A stretch of DNA of 64,000 bases, from assembly GCA_963920575.1 (NCBI GenBank), contig OY986970.1, forward strand, positions 23,319,274 through 23,383,273. The letters run 5' to 3'. Made by a program: the position numbers and the translations under genes. The notes under the pieces are model-generated. The model was not told the DNA's origin, did not search any database, and saw only the letters and a list, made by a program, of their open reading frames with translations. The DNA comes from Narthecium ossifragum. Lineage: Eukaryota > Streptophyta > Magnoliopsida > Dioscoreales > Nartheciaceae. Of the stretch, positions 23,321 through 35,797 are shown piece after piece (within the stretch, counting starts at the first letter, position 1; each line of letters opens with the position of its first letter).

Positions 23321-23888
23321 TGGATTGAAATTTTATCTGATTCTCTTCGATTATTTGTGCTTCATGGTTGTAGAGGGGGCCTTGGATGAGTGTTTGAAGC
23401 AGTAAATGCATGTTTTTTCGAGAAAATTGAGGGTAAGATTGTACAGTTTTATTTCTGACTTTTCTTTGTTTATCCTGAGCAAGTCTTGCTGTAGATAGAG
23501 TTAACAATCATGTTTATACACTATGCTTGGTAATTAGGTGTCTCTAAGTTTGATATATGGATACTCAATAATTTCTGGCGCCTATAGACGTCCAGAGTGT
23601 TATCCTTCAATCTCTTAGTTTTGCAACTTATTGTTGTTTTACAGCAGAACTCAATATGCGAACTTGCCAACTAAAAATGAGCTCAAATGAGCATAACCAT
23701 GCATCAAGGCTTTGCCACTGTGTTTAGTCAGTCACCAGTTTTTTGTGTTGTTTTTATTGGGCGTCATTGAGCAATCCGAATCTCAAGTCATGAATAGAGA
23801 TGCATATGCATCCCTCAGTGCCACAAACCTGCACAAGATATGGCACATTGACACACCAAGCAATTAAACATCTAACAGAAGAACCACA

Positions 23889-23951
23889 ATCAAGATAGAG
23901 GAAGGACGAATCAAGATAGAGGATGGACGAATCAAGATAGAGGATGGACGA
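23889..23951. repeat. 21 bp tandem repeat, three copies
   Basis: ATCAAGATAGAGGA(A/T)GGACGA occurs three times back to back (23889, 23910, 23931) in noncoding DNA upstream of the SLEEPER-like gene. Confidence 0.9.
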
Positions 23952-24419
23952 TGGGAAATAAGGGGAATCTTGAACTTTTGTCTTGCAATCTTCCATTCAA
24001 CAAATAATGCACATATATTAACTCCCCTATTCAATGAGCTAGATATCACAAACCAGCAATATATCCTCTTGGTTACTAAGAAAAAAATTTATGGTTTCAT
24101 CAATAACCTAGAATCCGCATACAAATAAATTGAATGGAGAGACCTCACTAGGCTTCTTGATCTGCACCAATTACCTTAGGAAAATATATAATCTGATGAC
24201 AATTTATAAGATATGTGGTTTGTGTTGGAGTGTACAGTTCTCTTCCATGTTTCCCCTTTACTCTCCCCATTAATTATGGAGGCTTGTAGGGGAAAAAAGA
24301 AGCTTATTTCCAAGATGTAAGTATCATGTAGCCAATGTGGGGACACTACCCACCATGTTATTATTTGTTGTTTAGGGCTCGGAAGCTCAATTTAATCGTC
24401 CTACTATACTATTTGATGA

Positions 24420-24617
24420 CAATTGAGATTCCGTTTTCGGCATCCGCTTCTCCTGAGCGGATGCCGTTTTCGGAATCCGCCCCTATGCGGATTCCGTTTT
24501 TTGGGATCCGATTGCTTATCCAAACAACTGAATAAGCGTATCTCGGAATCCACACATCCTCCCATACCCTCCCATCCATCGGATTCATCCCATCCCCTGC
24601 CATCCAAACAGGCCCTT
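24420..24617. mobile_element. Tourist-like MITE, one end recognised
   Basis: The right end reads CCATCCAAACAGGCCCTTA, the complement of the common TAAGGGCCTGTTTGG terminus. The interior has small inverted CGGAATCCG/GCGGATTCC hairpins. The matching left terminus was not found, so it may be truncated. Confidence 0.4.
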
Positions 24618-26105
24618 AGTGGTCATGCTGATTCATAGAAAAATGTGCCCTGCATTGAAACATCTTTCCTTTGTTCTAGTGAATATCGACCACTGGTTCT
24701 TTTCTATTGCTATTTGTTTCCATGACTGCTCTTTGCAAGAGCTGTTTTGTTCATTTTGGCCATCTTATATCTTGATGCTCCAAGAATCTTCAAACCTACG
24801 AGCGTGTCCTTTCACCTTGGCAATAACTGCAGCCAAATTTCATGTATTCATTATATTAATCCTGATATTTGTATCACTAACTGTCTACTGTGAACGTTTT
24901 GTTTCAGCAATCTATTTATGGATTACCTCACAAGCTTGTAGCAAAAGCATTATTCTAATGCATAACTATATGAAATTCATATTGACAAGTATTAAATCTG
25001 AAAGAAGGCTGGTTGTGGTAGTTTGATTATACATTTTTGCTCTACTTGTGACCAATTTGCAGCAACATTTCTAAATGTTTTGCATCAAATCCATCGAGTT
25101 GGTTGTCGCACACTTTCATGAAGCCAATAAATACCTAACCAGCATGACAATTTTTTAATTTATACTTTTTTCTCTCTCATGTTTGTTTTTTCTCACCTTC
25201 TATTTACTTCCATAACTCCTGGAATGACCTTTAAGAAATGCATCATACTGCAACTAGTCACTTACCTAGGATTAAAACCTTGTGCATAGACAAAATTTAG
25301 TGTCTCACTATTCTTAGTTTTAGCACATCTTAGTACAAGAGTAATCATTGAGAAGTGTTACTCAGTTGAAATATTAAAAATAGGTTTCTTTTCTTGGCAT
25401 AGCCATTTTTTAAAATAGCTAAAAAAAATTGAATTCATATGCCTATTCCATTTGCATAGCACGTAAGGCCCTGCTTGGCTGTTTCTGCACTGAATAGCTG
25501 ATTTTGATGTTATTCTAATTGTATCTAGAATCAGGGCTTGTCTTATGTATAAACCTCTGCTGAGTGGAGAACGTTGCCAGCGAGAAGGAATGAAGGGTCC
25601 TCCCTCTCTTAGCAACAGCATTTTTAAGTTAAAAAGAAGAAAGATTTCAGCCATTTGTTCTTCACTTTATTAGTAGATCATGGTTTTCCTTGTTGGCGGC
25701 TCCTGCTGAGTCAGCCTTCGACCGACATGGTGTGTGCTGTCAGCATGGACCCTGCATGGGTATTCCGTCGCCGGTATGAAGGGTCAAGAGAAAGGGCGTG
25801 AGATAGAGTGGAGGAGGAGAACGTGAGAGGAGTGAAGTAGAAGAGGAGAGGAGTAAAATTTAGCTTGTCGGAGAAGCTTTGCATCGGGAAGAGATCTGGA
25901 GAAGAGAGGGAGCTGTGGTGTCATCACATGCTAGGTTAGATATTAGGTATAATAGGAACCTGTTGCTTACATATATATCATCCTTAATGGCTTTTGGGCG
26001 AGCCCCAAAACCCCCCCAATCCAGGCAACACCTGATATGTGCCACAACATAGAAAGTATTTTGCCTGTAATTTATTGGCCCGATACGTGTGGGGCGACAC
26101 ACCCA
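24618..26105. other. Noncoding stretch, probably 5' intron or flank of the SLEEPER-like gene
   Basis: AT-rich, with one G-rich purine tract near 25780-25910. Open frames here are short and biased like intron DNA; nothing coding was recognised. Confidence 0.4.
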
Positions 26106-26672
26106 ACACAGAAAGCCTTGAATGTGATAATGAAGTTCTCTCTAATTTCTCCTTCCTTGCTCCTAAGAACCTGTAGTGTGATTACATTCATGTTAAGAGG
26201 TCTCAGTTGATACAAAAATGTGCACACATTCTCCTCTTAGATTTGGACCCTGACAGATAGTCTAGGAGTTAGTTTGGAACCAACACCACGGCAATATCAT
26301 AAGAAAGCACAAATAACGTAAAGTCTTACTGAATTACTTTTGATTTATCCCAGGTTCACATGCCGCCCTGCATGGAAGGTCTTGGATTAGATAATGGATT
26401 TTCTTTAATTTCTCCGTTACTAGTATGCACCTGTAGTGAGATTACATGCATGTTAAAGAACTCTCATTTGTTACTTATATGTATTGAAGATACTCATGAG
26501 ATCTTAATCATTTCTTTTTATCTGAAGTTAAAGAAATGTGCATATGTGGTCCTCTTAGATCTTTGACCCTTACATATATAATACGATTTTTTGGAACCAA
26601 AACCAAGCAGTACCGTAAGAAAGCACTAATAAAGCGAAGTCTTACAGAATTACTTTTCATTTATTACAGGGC
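26105..26672 (+). repeat. Diverged tandem duplication ending in splice-acceptor-like sites
   Basis: Two units of about 300 bp share blocks: TTCTCT(C)TAATTTCTCC, CCTGTAGTG(T/A)GATTACAT, TTGGAACCAA, TAAGAAAGCAC and GAATTACTTTT(G/C)ATTTAT. Unit 1 ends TTATCCCAGG (26352) and unit 2 ends TTATTACAGG (26670), each a plausible 3' splice site. Confidence 0.7.
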
Positions 26673-26802
26673 ACAGCTTTTATGTGATGTCCTTAGATTT
26701 GCGATGCTTTCTAGAACGATCAAGTTCTTGCCAATGTTTATACTGATTGTATTGTATAGCTTGATTATTTTGCATTGACAAATAGCAGAAACTAGGGCCC
26801 TG

Positions 26803-29430
26803 ATGGACACTTCACTTGTACCGGTGGTGGATCCTGTGCCATTGGCAATGGGTTCTGTAGAGAAAGGAAATGGGGTTGCCTCAGCACTTAAGCCAAGGAA
26901 AAAGTCAATGACTTCATTGTATCTGAAATTTTTTGAAGCTGCTCCTGATGGAAAGAGTCGAAGGTGCAAATTTTGCAAGCAAAGCTATGCTATGTCTACA
27001 GCAACCGGTAAGTGAGACTTCTTGCAAATCTTTTATGATTAATGGATGCTACTTAAATTTCCTGTGTACCAGGAATAAGTCACGAAGATGAAGTTTGCTT
27101 TCAGTATCTGGCTCAGTATTTTTTCTTGTGCAAATTCAATGTGGTAATTCGGGATCCAGTTGAAGTCCTCACTTCAAATGTTTTGTGTTTGAAAGTTTGA
27201 ATTAGCTAACACTGGATTAATAGATAATTAGGTTTCTGAAATGCCCTTTGTTGTCAGGAGTAACATTGTAACTTCCTTTGTGTTACTTTGGCTGCTCTCA
27301 GATCCTATATAATTTTCTTTCTGGTTCCAAATAGGTCATACATACTGTTCAAATGGTCAACTATACTGGTTAATGATGGTGATGTGGTTATTATATACTC
27401 TTTGGTTTGGTAAATTTTGGTACCTCAATTGAATGCATAATGAGATGATGACAATTTCCAGAGAAAATGCCTAATTTGTCCTTCATTTTTATGCAGAATA
27501 TATGTTACTTGTTTGTATACTATGATTTACAAATCATCTATGTTCAGGCAACCTCGGAAGGCATCTCAACAACCATCATCCTGGCTATGATCGGCAGGAT
27601 GATATTGGCCAACAGGTTACTGGGCCTAGTGTCATAAGCAAAAAGCCTCAACCGCAAACAAAACCTATTTCCGCGGATTTTGATAATCTAAATTGGTTGC
27701 TGCTCAAGTGGCTTATTGGGGCTTCACTTCCACCTTCTACCATTGAGGATGAGATACTGTACAGCTGTTTTAAGTTTCTCAACCCATTGGTCAAGGTTTG
27801 GCCTAAAGAAAAGGCAGAGGCAGTCACTCTTGAGGTTTTCAGGAGTATGCGTGAAGATGTGAGGGCATCACTTGAACAAGTCAATTCTAAAGTCTCTATT
27901 ACACTCAATTTTTGGACTTCATGTGAGCAACTATCTTATATGAGCATTAAATGCCACTGGATTGATGACAATTGGTCAATACATAAGATTCTTCTTGACG
28001 TTTCTCGCATCCCTTATCCGTGCACGGGGCCAGAGATCTTTCATGCTCTAACAAAGGTGCTTAATATGTACAATACAGAGAAAAGAATCCTTTCTTGCAC
28101 CCACGATAACAGTCAACATGGAATTCATGCTTGTCATATGCTTAAAGAGGAGCTGGATGTGCGGAAGGTTCCTTTTTGTTATATTCCGTGTGCAGCACGC
28201 ACCCTTAATCTGATTATAGAAGATGGTCTAAGAACACTAAAACTTACATTGTCTAAGATCCGAGAATTTGCTGTTGAGCTGAATTCGTTCTCAGACCTTG
28301 CTGATGAGTTCAGACAAATTGCCACCGCCTATCAAGAAGGTTCCTGGAAGTTTCCACTAGATACTTCGGCAAGTTGGAGCGGGGACTACACAATGCTGGA
28401 TATTGCACGTAAGGTACTAGTATTATTTCTATAACTTCTTACCTTCATTGCATTAAAGGGGAGTTTTATTTGACTTGTACAGATATTGAATCTTAGTTTC
28501 ATGATTATAATGCAGGCCTCTAATTCCATGGATGCCATCATCAGGAAGCGTGAAGAAACTTTTGGGAGTAGAAACGTGTTGCTAAGCTCAACTGAAAAAT
28601 CCGCTATTTCCTCTCTGCACTCATATTTTGAGCCATTCTACAAGATCACAACCAACCTTTGCACTTGTAAAGTACCTACAGTCGGTTTAGTACTTTTCTT
28701 TATGGACCATGTTTTCGAAATGATCAGTTCTTGCAGGGAGACTTGGCGCCAAGAGTGGCTCAAGAGTGCAGCTGACGACATGGCTGTGATTGCTAGAAGC
28801 TATAGCAGTCAAGTCCACACTCCCTTCACTTTCATGGCTGCAGTTCTTGATCCCAGGATTAAGAAAGAGCTCATTCCAGAAAGCCTCAACACAGAGAAGA
28901 ACTTAGAAGAAGCGAGGGGCTTTTTCTCAAGGTATTACTCCGTCAACCAGTTCTCATCTATGTCCAATGGTCCCAGTGCTGCTCAGGATACTGAAGAAGT
29001 GAGCAGTGTTTCTTTCGCTGAAGAGATAGCAAGAAAGAGACGCCGTGGGAGTACTGGCACAGTTACAGATGAGTTAACACAATACCTGTCAGAACCACCT
29101 GTGGCAATTGCTTCAGATGTTTTAGATTGGTGGAAAGTAAACTGTGGACGCTATCCCCGGCTCTCTGTCATGGCTCGTGATTACCTAGCTGTACAAGGGA
29201 CGTCCATTGAGCCGGAAGAAGTGTTTACCAGTAAAGGTGTGACTTTGCACAAGCAACAGTTTTCTTTGCCTTATGGTAGCACGCAAGCAATAATGTGCAT
29301 CAACTCATGGATGCAGAGTGGTTTCAAGTTCAAATTTCGCTCAACCGAGATTGACTTCCAGAAGTTGGTAGAATCGAATGCGGGGGCTCTTGAGATGGCA
29401 GGTACCAGTCTTGAGAGGAAATTAAAGTGA
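26803..29430 (+). CDS. hAT-transposase-derived BED zinc-finger gene (SLEEPER-type)
   Basis: Three coding exons (26803-27007, 27548-28413, 28516-29430) with GTAAGT/CAG and GTACTA/CAG introns give 661 aa in one frame. An N-terminal BED finger spans exons 1-2 (CKFCKQSYAMSTAT joined to LGRHLNNHH, about residues 56-86). The hAT core follows: ITLNFWTSCEQLSYMS, CTHDNSQHGIHACHML, AARTLNLIIEDGL. Then comes an hAT-specific helical region (FMAAVLDPRIKKEL) and the C-terminal dimerisation domain (YPRLSVMARDYLAV, SIEPEEVFTSKGVTL). In active hAT transposases the first catalytic Asp sits in (T/L)DxW(T/S)S; here it is Asn, and the C-x-A-H motif reads CAAR. No terminal inverted repeats or target duplications were seen around it. 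The intact frame among many broken ones suggests a domesticated host gene; DAYSLEEPER/RICESLEEPER relatives are nuclear and affect development. An upstream noncoding exon is likely (acceptor before 26793). Confidence 0.85.
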
Positions 29431-30427
29431 GTGAGCACTAATGTACGATAGTGTAATATTCTGACATAAATATCAGTCCGACATGCTAGCGTTTCATGTA
29501 AATTATGTACCTGATGATCGGCAGGCAGACTTGTGTGATCTCTTGTTGCCAAGGGACCGTTTGGATCTCCTCCATGTACGTTAATCTAAAACCGTTTATT
29601 GCAAATCCCTTTGGGTCCTGTGTTACAGGGAAAGTTCGGTAGGGTGATGCTGAGCATTGCCTGATAAAAAATATCATTGAAGAGAGACGTTCTGGAAGAG
29701 ATGTTATTTGCCTTAACTGCTGAACATGAACCTTTTCTTTCAACAATTGGTTTTATCTCGATGCAGTATATTGAATGCTGACACCTTAATCTCAGTTTCC
29801 AGCTGTTAGAGAAGTGCACACACAAAGAATGCCAATTTGCAAATGAGACTTTGGTTATCAGGTTGATGGATACGTTCAGATGAGCAGATATGTCTGGAAT
29901 AAATTTTTGGATTCTGGACCGTTGGAGCATCAAGTATAATCTTTGTGCGTGCTATAAGCTATTTCAAGAATTGCTCTCTATATCATACTTCATACTGGAT
30001 TTCAGCTTCAGTCGTAACTCGCCGTGAGCTGCTTTTTTAATCGCTTTCTGTTCAAAACTTGCTAGAATAATTCTTTTTCATTATCAAGAGAAAACGTAGA
30101 TAAGTAGTTTTATACTACTATCAAGTTCATTTATATTTTTTCCGGAAATTGGCATTAGGTCCATTTTAATGTAATTGTTCATTCCATAGTTCCTATGGAA
30201 TTTTTTAAGGCGTGAGGTCTTCTTAGTGGCGGTTGTTGTTAGTTTTGCATAATTCGTAACCAAAATCCCCTTTTAACTTTTGTGTTAATCCTGCGCTAGT
30301 CCTTCAGCTGGCATTTGTAATGGCTGGCCTTGCCCCCAGTTGATGCATTGCATTCTAATCGTTCAAAATTCACTTTCCATATTAGCTTGTGTTTTTACGT
30401 GATTTGGATATATCTCTGGCTGATCTT
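29431..30427 (+). other. 3' flank of the SLEEPER-like gene
   Basis: AT-rich noncoding sequence. AATAAA-like motifs (for example GGAATAAATTT near 29897) could serve as polyadenylation signals. No other feature is supported. Confidence 0.4.
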
Positions 30428-31696
30428 TTATGGCACGTTTGGTTCGCACAAGGAATGAGAATGGAATTGGGATTGGAATTAGGAATGGGAATGGAATGGG
30501 ATTGGGATTAGGAATGGGATATTACCAAGGTGATTTTGTGATATCAAGATTGAGTGGGAATGAAGCATTATCATATTTGATATACAAACAGAAGCATAGG
30601 AATGAAATAGGAATGAAGTACAAATGACTAAAATAGTCTTGGTATTTAACTGATCACATGCAAGTTTAAGGTTTAAGATGAGGAAGAAAAGAAGCAGTTT
30701 AAGATGACATATTTATGAAGATGATGGAGAAATGCTAATAGGATTTTTAAAACCTTGTAGACCTTGAGAAGCAGTTTCATTGTCCTTTTCAGAAGCATGG
30801 CATACTATGTATTACTTTTATACTGTGATGCATAGTTGCTTAGCGCTCTTCACACATAATCAACCTGAAGACATCTATCTGGGTCATAAATATTTTGCAA
30901 ATCTGTCATGGATAGTTCATAACGATCATGCCAATTTATGGGTCATCATAACTACTCATGGAGTTGTAATACAATGCAGTTGCCAATGGTCTCAAAGATT
31001 TCAAATTGCAATTCAGTTCACATTAGACAAGGCAGAAAATCAGAGAAGCCAAAGTTCAGTATACATCATGAAGTAGAAAACCACATTTTGGCATCACCTA
31101 ATGCAATCTTTAATTTCACACGGCGGCCTATCAAGAAGCTGCCGTGTCAATCTAGTTTTGAATCATAAAAATACCCAATAAAGGTGATTAGAATTAATTT
31201 CTTGAGAATTCGAATGAAGCCCCTGGATAAATCTGAAGTAAGTTACAGAGCAAGCTTTTCGGATGATAAAAATGCCAACCATATCTTGAATTGCTCATGA
31301 ATTTTCACACCATTTTTTGCAAGGATAATCTATGCATGCATCAAGTCACTGTAAGAAGAGAACCATTTCTAGCCTGTAAGAGAGCACACCTGCGTACCCT
31401 ATAAAGGGAAATTCACGCTATACATAATTAGAAAGCATTTAAAATTGATTACAACCAAGTCCATGTTTGACATAAATTAACTACAATAATATAATAAAAG
31501 ATCAAATATGTCCAAAATTGATATGAACAACTTCATTCAAAGCTTCATTCAATGCCGGTCGAGATATCTCTTGACATATCAGGCTCTATGTTTCATTGGA
31601 AGGCTAAAAAAATAGAAAATAAGTGTATCATCCGCACTCATTTTGTATCCAGCATCGTCTCTCTCATCTTCATTCAATCCTTCCAATTTCTGTAGC

Positions 31697-32218
31697 TCAG
31701 AAAAAAAATTTATCCTTCCTCTCAAGAAGTAACTTGTCAGTACCTATTGCTTGGCTAAGTTCATGAGTTGCATGCTGAATTTTGGAACCAATAGTTGACG
31801 CAACTTGATGAATAGCCTCAATAACTTCAGCTCCTGTATTAGACTTCTTCCGCCGTTTTACTCGAGAGGAAGTAATTTCACTTAGAGTGCCAATGTCTAC
31901 ATGAGTAGCGCGCATGTTTACATCTGCTTGAGAAGCAAACACGGTGGCATGACTTGTAGACATTGGTACATTCTCCTCTGCAAACCAATCGGTATTGTAA
32001 GGTGGTATATATTGACTTTCATCAATGTTTTCAATTTCTTCTTCCCTATTTTCGTCAACCACATCAGCAGGTCCCTCTGCATCTTTTCCCATTGCCCGAT
32101 CCTTGGCAAAGATTACACACAGTGTTTCAAAATGGTCTAATTTCTTGTGTCTGAAATTAGTTGCTCTTTTATGACTCTGCAAAAATTTAAAATGAGATGT
32201 AAGCACCATAGAAAACAT
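31697..32218 (-). CDS. Harbinger Myb/SANT-like protein, C-terminal portion
   Basis: The 173-codon frame contains RHKKLDHFETLCVIFAKDRA followed by MGKDAEGPADV, the conserved end of the Myb/SANT-like domain in the DNA-binding partner protein of plant PIF/Harbinger elements. An acidic linker (NREEEIENIDESQYIPPYN), a basic patch (SSRVKRRKKSN) and a C-terminal helix follow. The N-terminal part of the domain is expected in an upstream exon (higher coordinates) and was not found intact; an AG acceptor just before TNFRHKK is plausible. The family's usual role is to bind element ends and import the transposase into the nucleus. It is best read as a partial element gene. Confidence 0.65.
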   Translation of the reverse strand: MFSMVLTSHFKFLQSHKRATNFRHKKLDHFETLCVIFAKDRAMGKDAEGPADVVDENREEEIENIDESQYIPPYNTDWFAEENVPMSTSHATVFASQADVNMRATHVDIGTLSEITSSRVKRRKKSNTGAEVIEAIHQVASTIGSKIQHATHELSQAIGTDKLLLERKDKFFF

Positions 32219-33399
32219 TACTATAAAACTAATAAAAATAGTTGACTTGCCATTGAACTAATAAGATGCATGAACCTTCTACTTAGAGATGCATGAACAC
32301 AATGCATGAACCTTCTGGTCATGTTCCTAACAGAGGATTTAAATGGATCAGTTTGTGATTAAATAAACTCATTTTGTTTCTAATAAAACTGGAAATTGAA
32401 ACTGCCATTATCTCAACTAGATATATACATTACGAACATGAAGGAAGGCCAAAACATCAAGGAAGTCTACAATATGTTATCAATTAATGACCATGAATGA
32501 TATAGACATTATTTTTGCCTATCTATCAAGCTTCAATTACCACCAGTAACCCAAGATCAGCATTTACTACTCATTAGAAGAATATTAAATCAACTAAAAA
32601 TGTTTTCCACTGAATCATGAGAACAAGATCGAAGGCATTAGAAAACTAGAAGGGTGATTGAAGACAGAGAACTGGAAGGTTGCATTGGAGCACAAAATGT
32701 TATATATGTAAATCATATGCAGTAAAGATTGATATGCACAACTCTCTGCCAGTATTATATTGAGATCATTCTATATTGTGCAGTGGCTACAATATCCACA
32801 AGATCATCAGGATTGTAGTTAGTTAACGAGATCTTCTAACACGTACACAATCTAATCTTAACCTTCTTTTATATATGATCAACTGCTCAAACAAATAGCT
32901 ACAAAGCCTACAAATCGTTACAAATATTCTAAACATAGTTTGTCTGCTATCTATAGATAAATTTAACTATTTTCTACCTTTTGGCTCAACTCCTCGAGAA
33001 AATAAAGAACTCCGTTTAAGGTTCGCACATGCTACTCTGCTATCTATACTCAAATCAGAGTTGAGGTTGATCAATTGTTTAAAGTACAGTAGATATATAA
33101 GAGAGACATTGCTGGATCTTCTGCATCATCATCAAGCTGGGAAGGCTAGAACATGAAGCAAGTCTACAATCGGTATCAATTGGAACTCATAGAATGCAGA
33201 GGAAGCAGAGGAAGCATAACAAATGGCTATTACTCCATCTGTAACTCATAGAACGCAGAGGAAGCAGAACAAATGCAGAGTAACTCATAAATGGCCTTCT
33301 AATTCTTCTACGCTTTTTTGCTTCAGAGGAAATGAGTACTGCTAGAGATTCAAAGGTTAAATATACCATGTCTACTTGAAAGCCAGGTATACTGCCTCA

Positions 33400-33890
33400 C
33401 GGTGCAGGTGGAGGAGCCGGAGACGGGGGGAAGGCTGGGGGTGGAGAGAGGCCATGGGAGTTCCTGTACGGCCTGGACTTGAACGACCTCGCGTGCGTTG
33501 CCGGTGCACACACGCACTTCGATGCAGCCCTTGCGCCATGACCGCATGCCGACGAGGCGGAGGAAAAGCTCCGGGAGATCAAGGCGGCTCCAAATGATGG
33601 AAAGCCGGAGCCGGAGCCGGAGGAGGAGAGGGGTCGGGAGAGAGGACGCCGTAGGAGGAGAGAAAGAGGGGAGGAGAAGAGGGACGGGGAGGGAGAAGAA
33701 GAACAGAGAAGAGGGGAAGAGAGAAAGGCCGTACCTCCGCCGATGACCACCAACAGATCGGGATCGAGAAGACGCCGGAGCCGCAATCTGCGCTTCGAGA
33801 TAGTTTTCCTCGGAAGAGGTTTCGCAGGGAGAGAGAACGCGAGGAAATAGAAGATCGCGGGGAGAGAGACTCCGATCAAAGGGTAGATTA
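33400..33890 (-). other. GC-rich first-exon-like region inside the Harbinger element
   Basis: Read on the minus strand, a pyrimidine-rich leader is followed by an ATG-started frame from 33879 and a GAGGTACGG donor-like site near 33738, then a (TCCTC)n-type tract and another GC-rich coding-like block (33400-33600). The composition differs from the AT-rich interior and may be the 5' end of the element gene or a captured fragment. No protein family was recognised. Confidence 0.35.
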
Positions 33891-34595
33891 GTAATTGTAC
33901 GTGCTTATCTCCCGATTGTCCGGAACGGAATCTCGCTAGTCCGAAATATGAGATGGGATTGGTCTATTCTCAAATTGTCATGAATGAAGCATTCTATTTT
34001 TGACTTTAATTGCAAACCAAACATGAGAATAGGATTTGACCCGGGAATTGACCATTCCCATTCCCATTCCTTGTGCGAACCAAACATGTCGTTAGTTCCA
34101 CATCAACCTCATGCAGTCCGGTCTATATTTATGTTTTAAATCAATTATTGGTAAACAGGGACAATATTTTGCAAATTTGGAAAGAAAGTGGATTTTTTAA
34201 AAGTGAATAATGAAATTGAATAGTGACTAAACGTCTCAAGAAAAGTCGGCATGGAGTTTAAGGCGTATCTAATATGTTTTTGGTAGCCGGCACCCCTTTA
34301 ACCTATATTTTTTTTAATGGCTAAAGTATGCGTTTGGTACCTGGGTTTTCAGGCAAATTTTTATGTGATACCCGTGTTTTCAAAAGTAAACATTGAATAC
34401 CTATGTTTTTCGAATCATTTTTAATTAATGCCTCCGTCCACCTACCGTCTGCCGGTCTAACGGCGGCCCGAGCGAACCGGTCACGTGCCTACACGTGACC
34501 GGACAACCTCCTTCTTCTTCTACGCGACGCCGTTCTTAACGGCGAAGCTTGTTGCTGGCGGCAGCTGATGGGAGAACTTGGGGGTCGACGGCGTG

Positions 34596-35337
34596 GCCGC
34601 GTGGGGCGAGGTCGACAGCGTGGGAAGGGTCCAACGGACGTTGACTGGAAGGGCAGCGTCGCCGCGTCGGCAAAGGGGGTTGTTGCCGATGAGCGGTGAC
34701 TGGAAGGGAAGCTTGGAAGGCGTCGTGGGTGGGACGTGGGTCGTGGCCGACGGCGACGGACGACGGAGCCGGACCAGTCGGGAGAGGGGCGTGTGGCCCG
34801 TGTGGGTGTGGGCGTGGGCGTGGCCGACGGAGCCGGTAGTCGGTAGAGGGGAGCGTGGCCAATGGCCAATGGCTGATGGCGATTGGCGATTGGCGTCGGT
34901 CGTCGGCAGCGGCGGGAGTTGAGAGAACAGAGGAGAGGGAGATGAGCTGTGCGGGCGTGGCCACGTGGGGCGAGGTCGACAGCGTGGGAAGGGGCCGACG
35001 GACATTGACTGGAAGGGCAGCGTCGCCGCGTCGACAAAGGGGGTTGTTGCCGATGAGCGGTGACTGGAAGGAAAGCTTGGAAGGCATCGTGGGTGGGACG
35101 TGGGTCATGGCCGACGGCGACGGACGACGGAGCCGGACCAGCCGGGAGAGGGGCGTGTGGCCCGTGTGGGTGTGGGCGTGGGCGTGGCTGACGGAGCTGG
35201 TAGTCGGTAGAGGGGGGCGTGGCCGACGGAGCTGGTAGTCGGTAGAGGGGGGCGTGGGCAATGGCCAATGGGTGATGGCGATTGGTGTCGGCCGTCGGCA
35301 ATGGCGGGAGTTGAGAGAACAGAGGAGAGGGAGATGA
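34596..35337. repeat. Tandem duplication of about 358 bp inside the MULE
   Basis: Unit 1 (about 34596-34943) and unit 2 (about 34954-35337) both run from CGTGGCC(G/A)CGTGGGGCGAGG to GAGAACAGAGGAGAGGGAGA, with few differences. Unit 2 has an extra internal copy of GACGGAGCTGGTAGTCGGTA. Proline/serine-rich frames on the minus strand are a by-product. Confidence 0.85.
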
Positions 35338-35446
35338 GAGAACAGAGGAGAGCGAAGGAGATGTCATATGAGAGGAGAGAGAGGGAGATGAGACGGATGG
35401 GATGCCATCCCATCTGTCTCTCTCTTAGTTTAATTGCAGAGGGAGT

Positions 35447-35797
35447 TTAAGCGGGAGATGGTGGCCTTTTTGGCCAACATCGTCGCCTCCGTCTACGCGT
35501 CCTTACCGAGGTTGAACCCCCCCGCGCGAAGAGCCCGGCGGCGCCGATGGTGGCGGTGACGTCGAGAAAGAACTGGAGGCGCGGAACCCCGGCGGGGTGG
35601 TCGGACCCAGACCCGAGCGCGAGGAGCACCGAGCTCAGAGTTAGCAGCACCACCGCGTTGACATTAGAGGAAGGAGAGCCGCTGCTTAACCAAGACGACG
35701 GTATGATCCTCGCCAATGGGCTCTTCAACGGTGAGAGCCTCGTCGCCGACCCCCAAGTTCTCCCATCAGCTGTCGTAGGCGTTGCCGCCGGCGACAA
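35447..35797 (-). pseudogene. Possible captured gene fragment in the MULE
   Basis: A 116-codon frame contains a hydrophobic helix-like stretch (VNAVVLLTLSSVLLALGSGS) followed by LQFFLDVTATIGAAGLFARG. It looks like a piece of a membrane protein and differs from the low-complexity DNA next to it. It may be a host exon captured by the element, but I do not recognise the protein. Confidence 0.35.

Larger units (their letters stand above)
30431..34091. mobile_element. PIF/Harbinger element, 3.66 kb, without transposase
   Basis: The ends form about 27 bp inverted repeats: TGGCACGTTTGGTTCGCACA on the left and the complement CGACATGTTTGGTTCGCACA on the right, each followed inward by AGGAATG. The 3 bp target duplication TTA (30428-30430 and 34092-34094) is the PIF/Harbinger hallmark. 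The inside holds a Myb/SANT-type ORF2-like protein on the minus strand and a GC-rich 5' exon region near the right end. No DDE transposase (HARBI1-type) frame is present, so it could move only with help. Confidence 0.8.

Noticed and set aside
24619..25026. Hydrophobic 135-codon frame
   Set aside because: Codon use and AT content are intron-like, no start context or homologous motif; it lies in the flank or intron of the SLEEPER-like gene.
34489..35413. Long Pro/Arg/His-rich frames on the minus strand
   Set aside because: They are by-products of the GC-rich tandem duplication in the MULE; the same peptide repeats in two frames, with no family resemblance.
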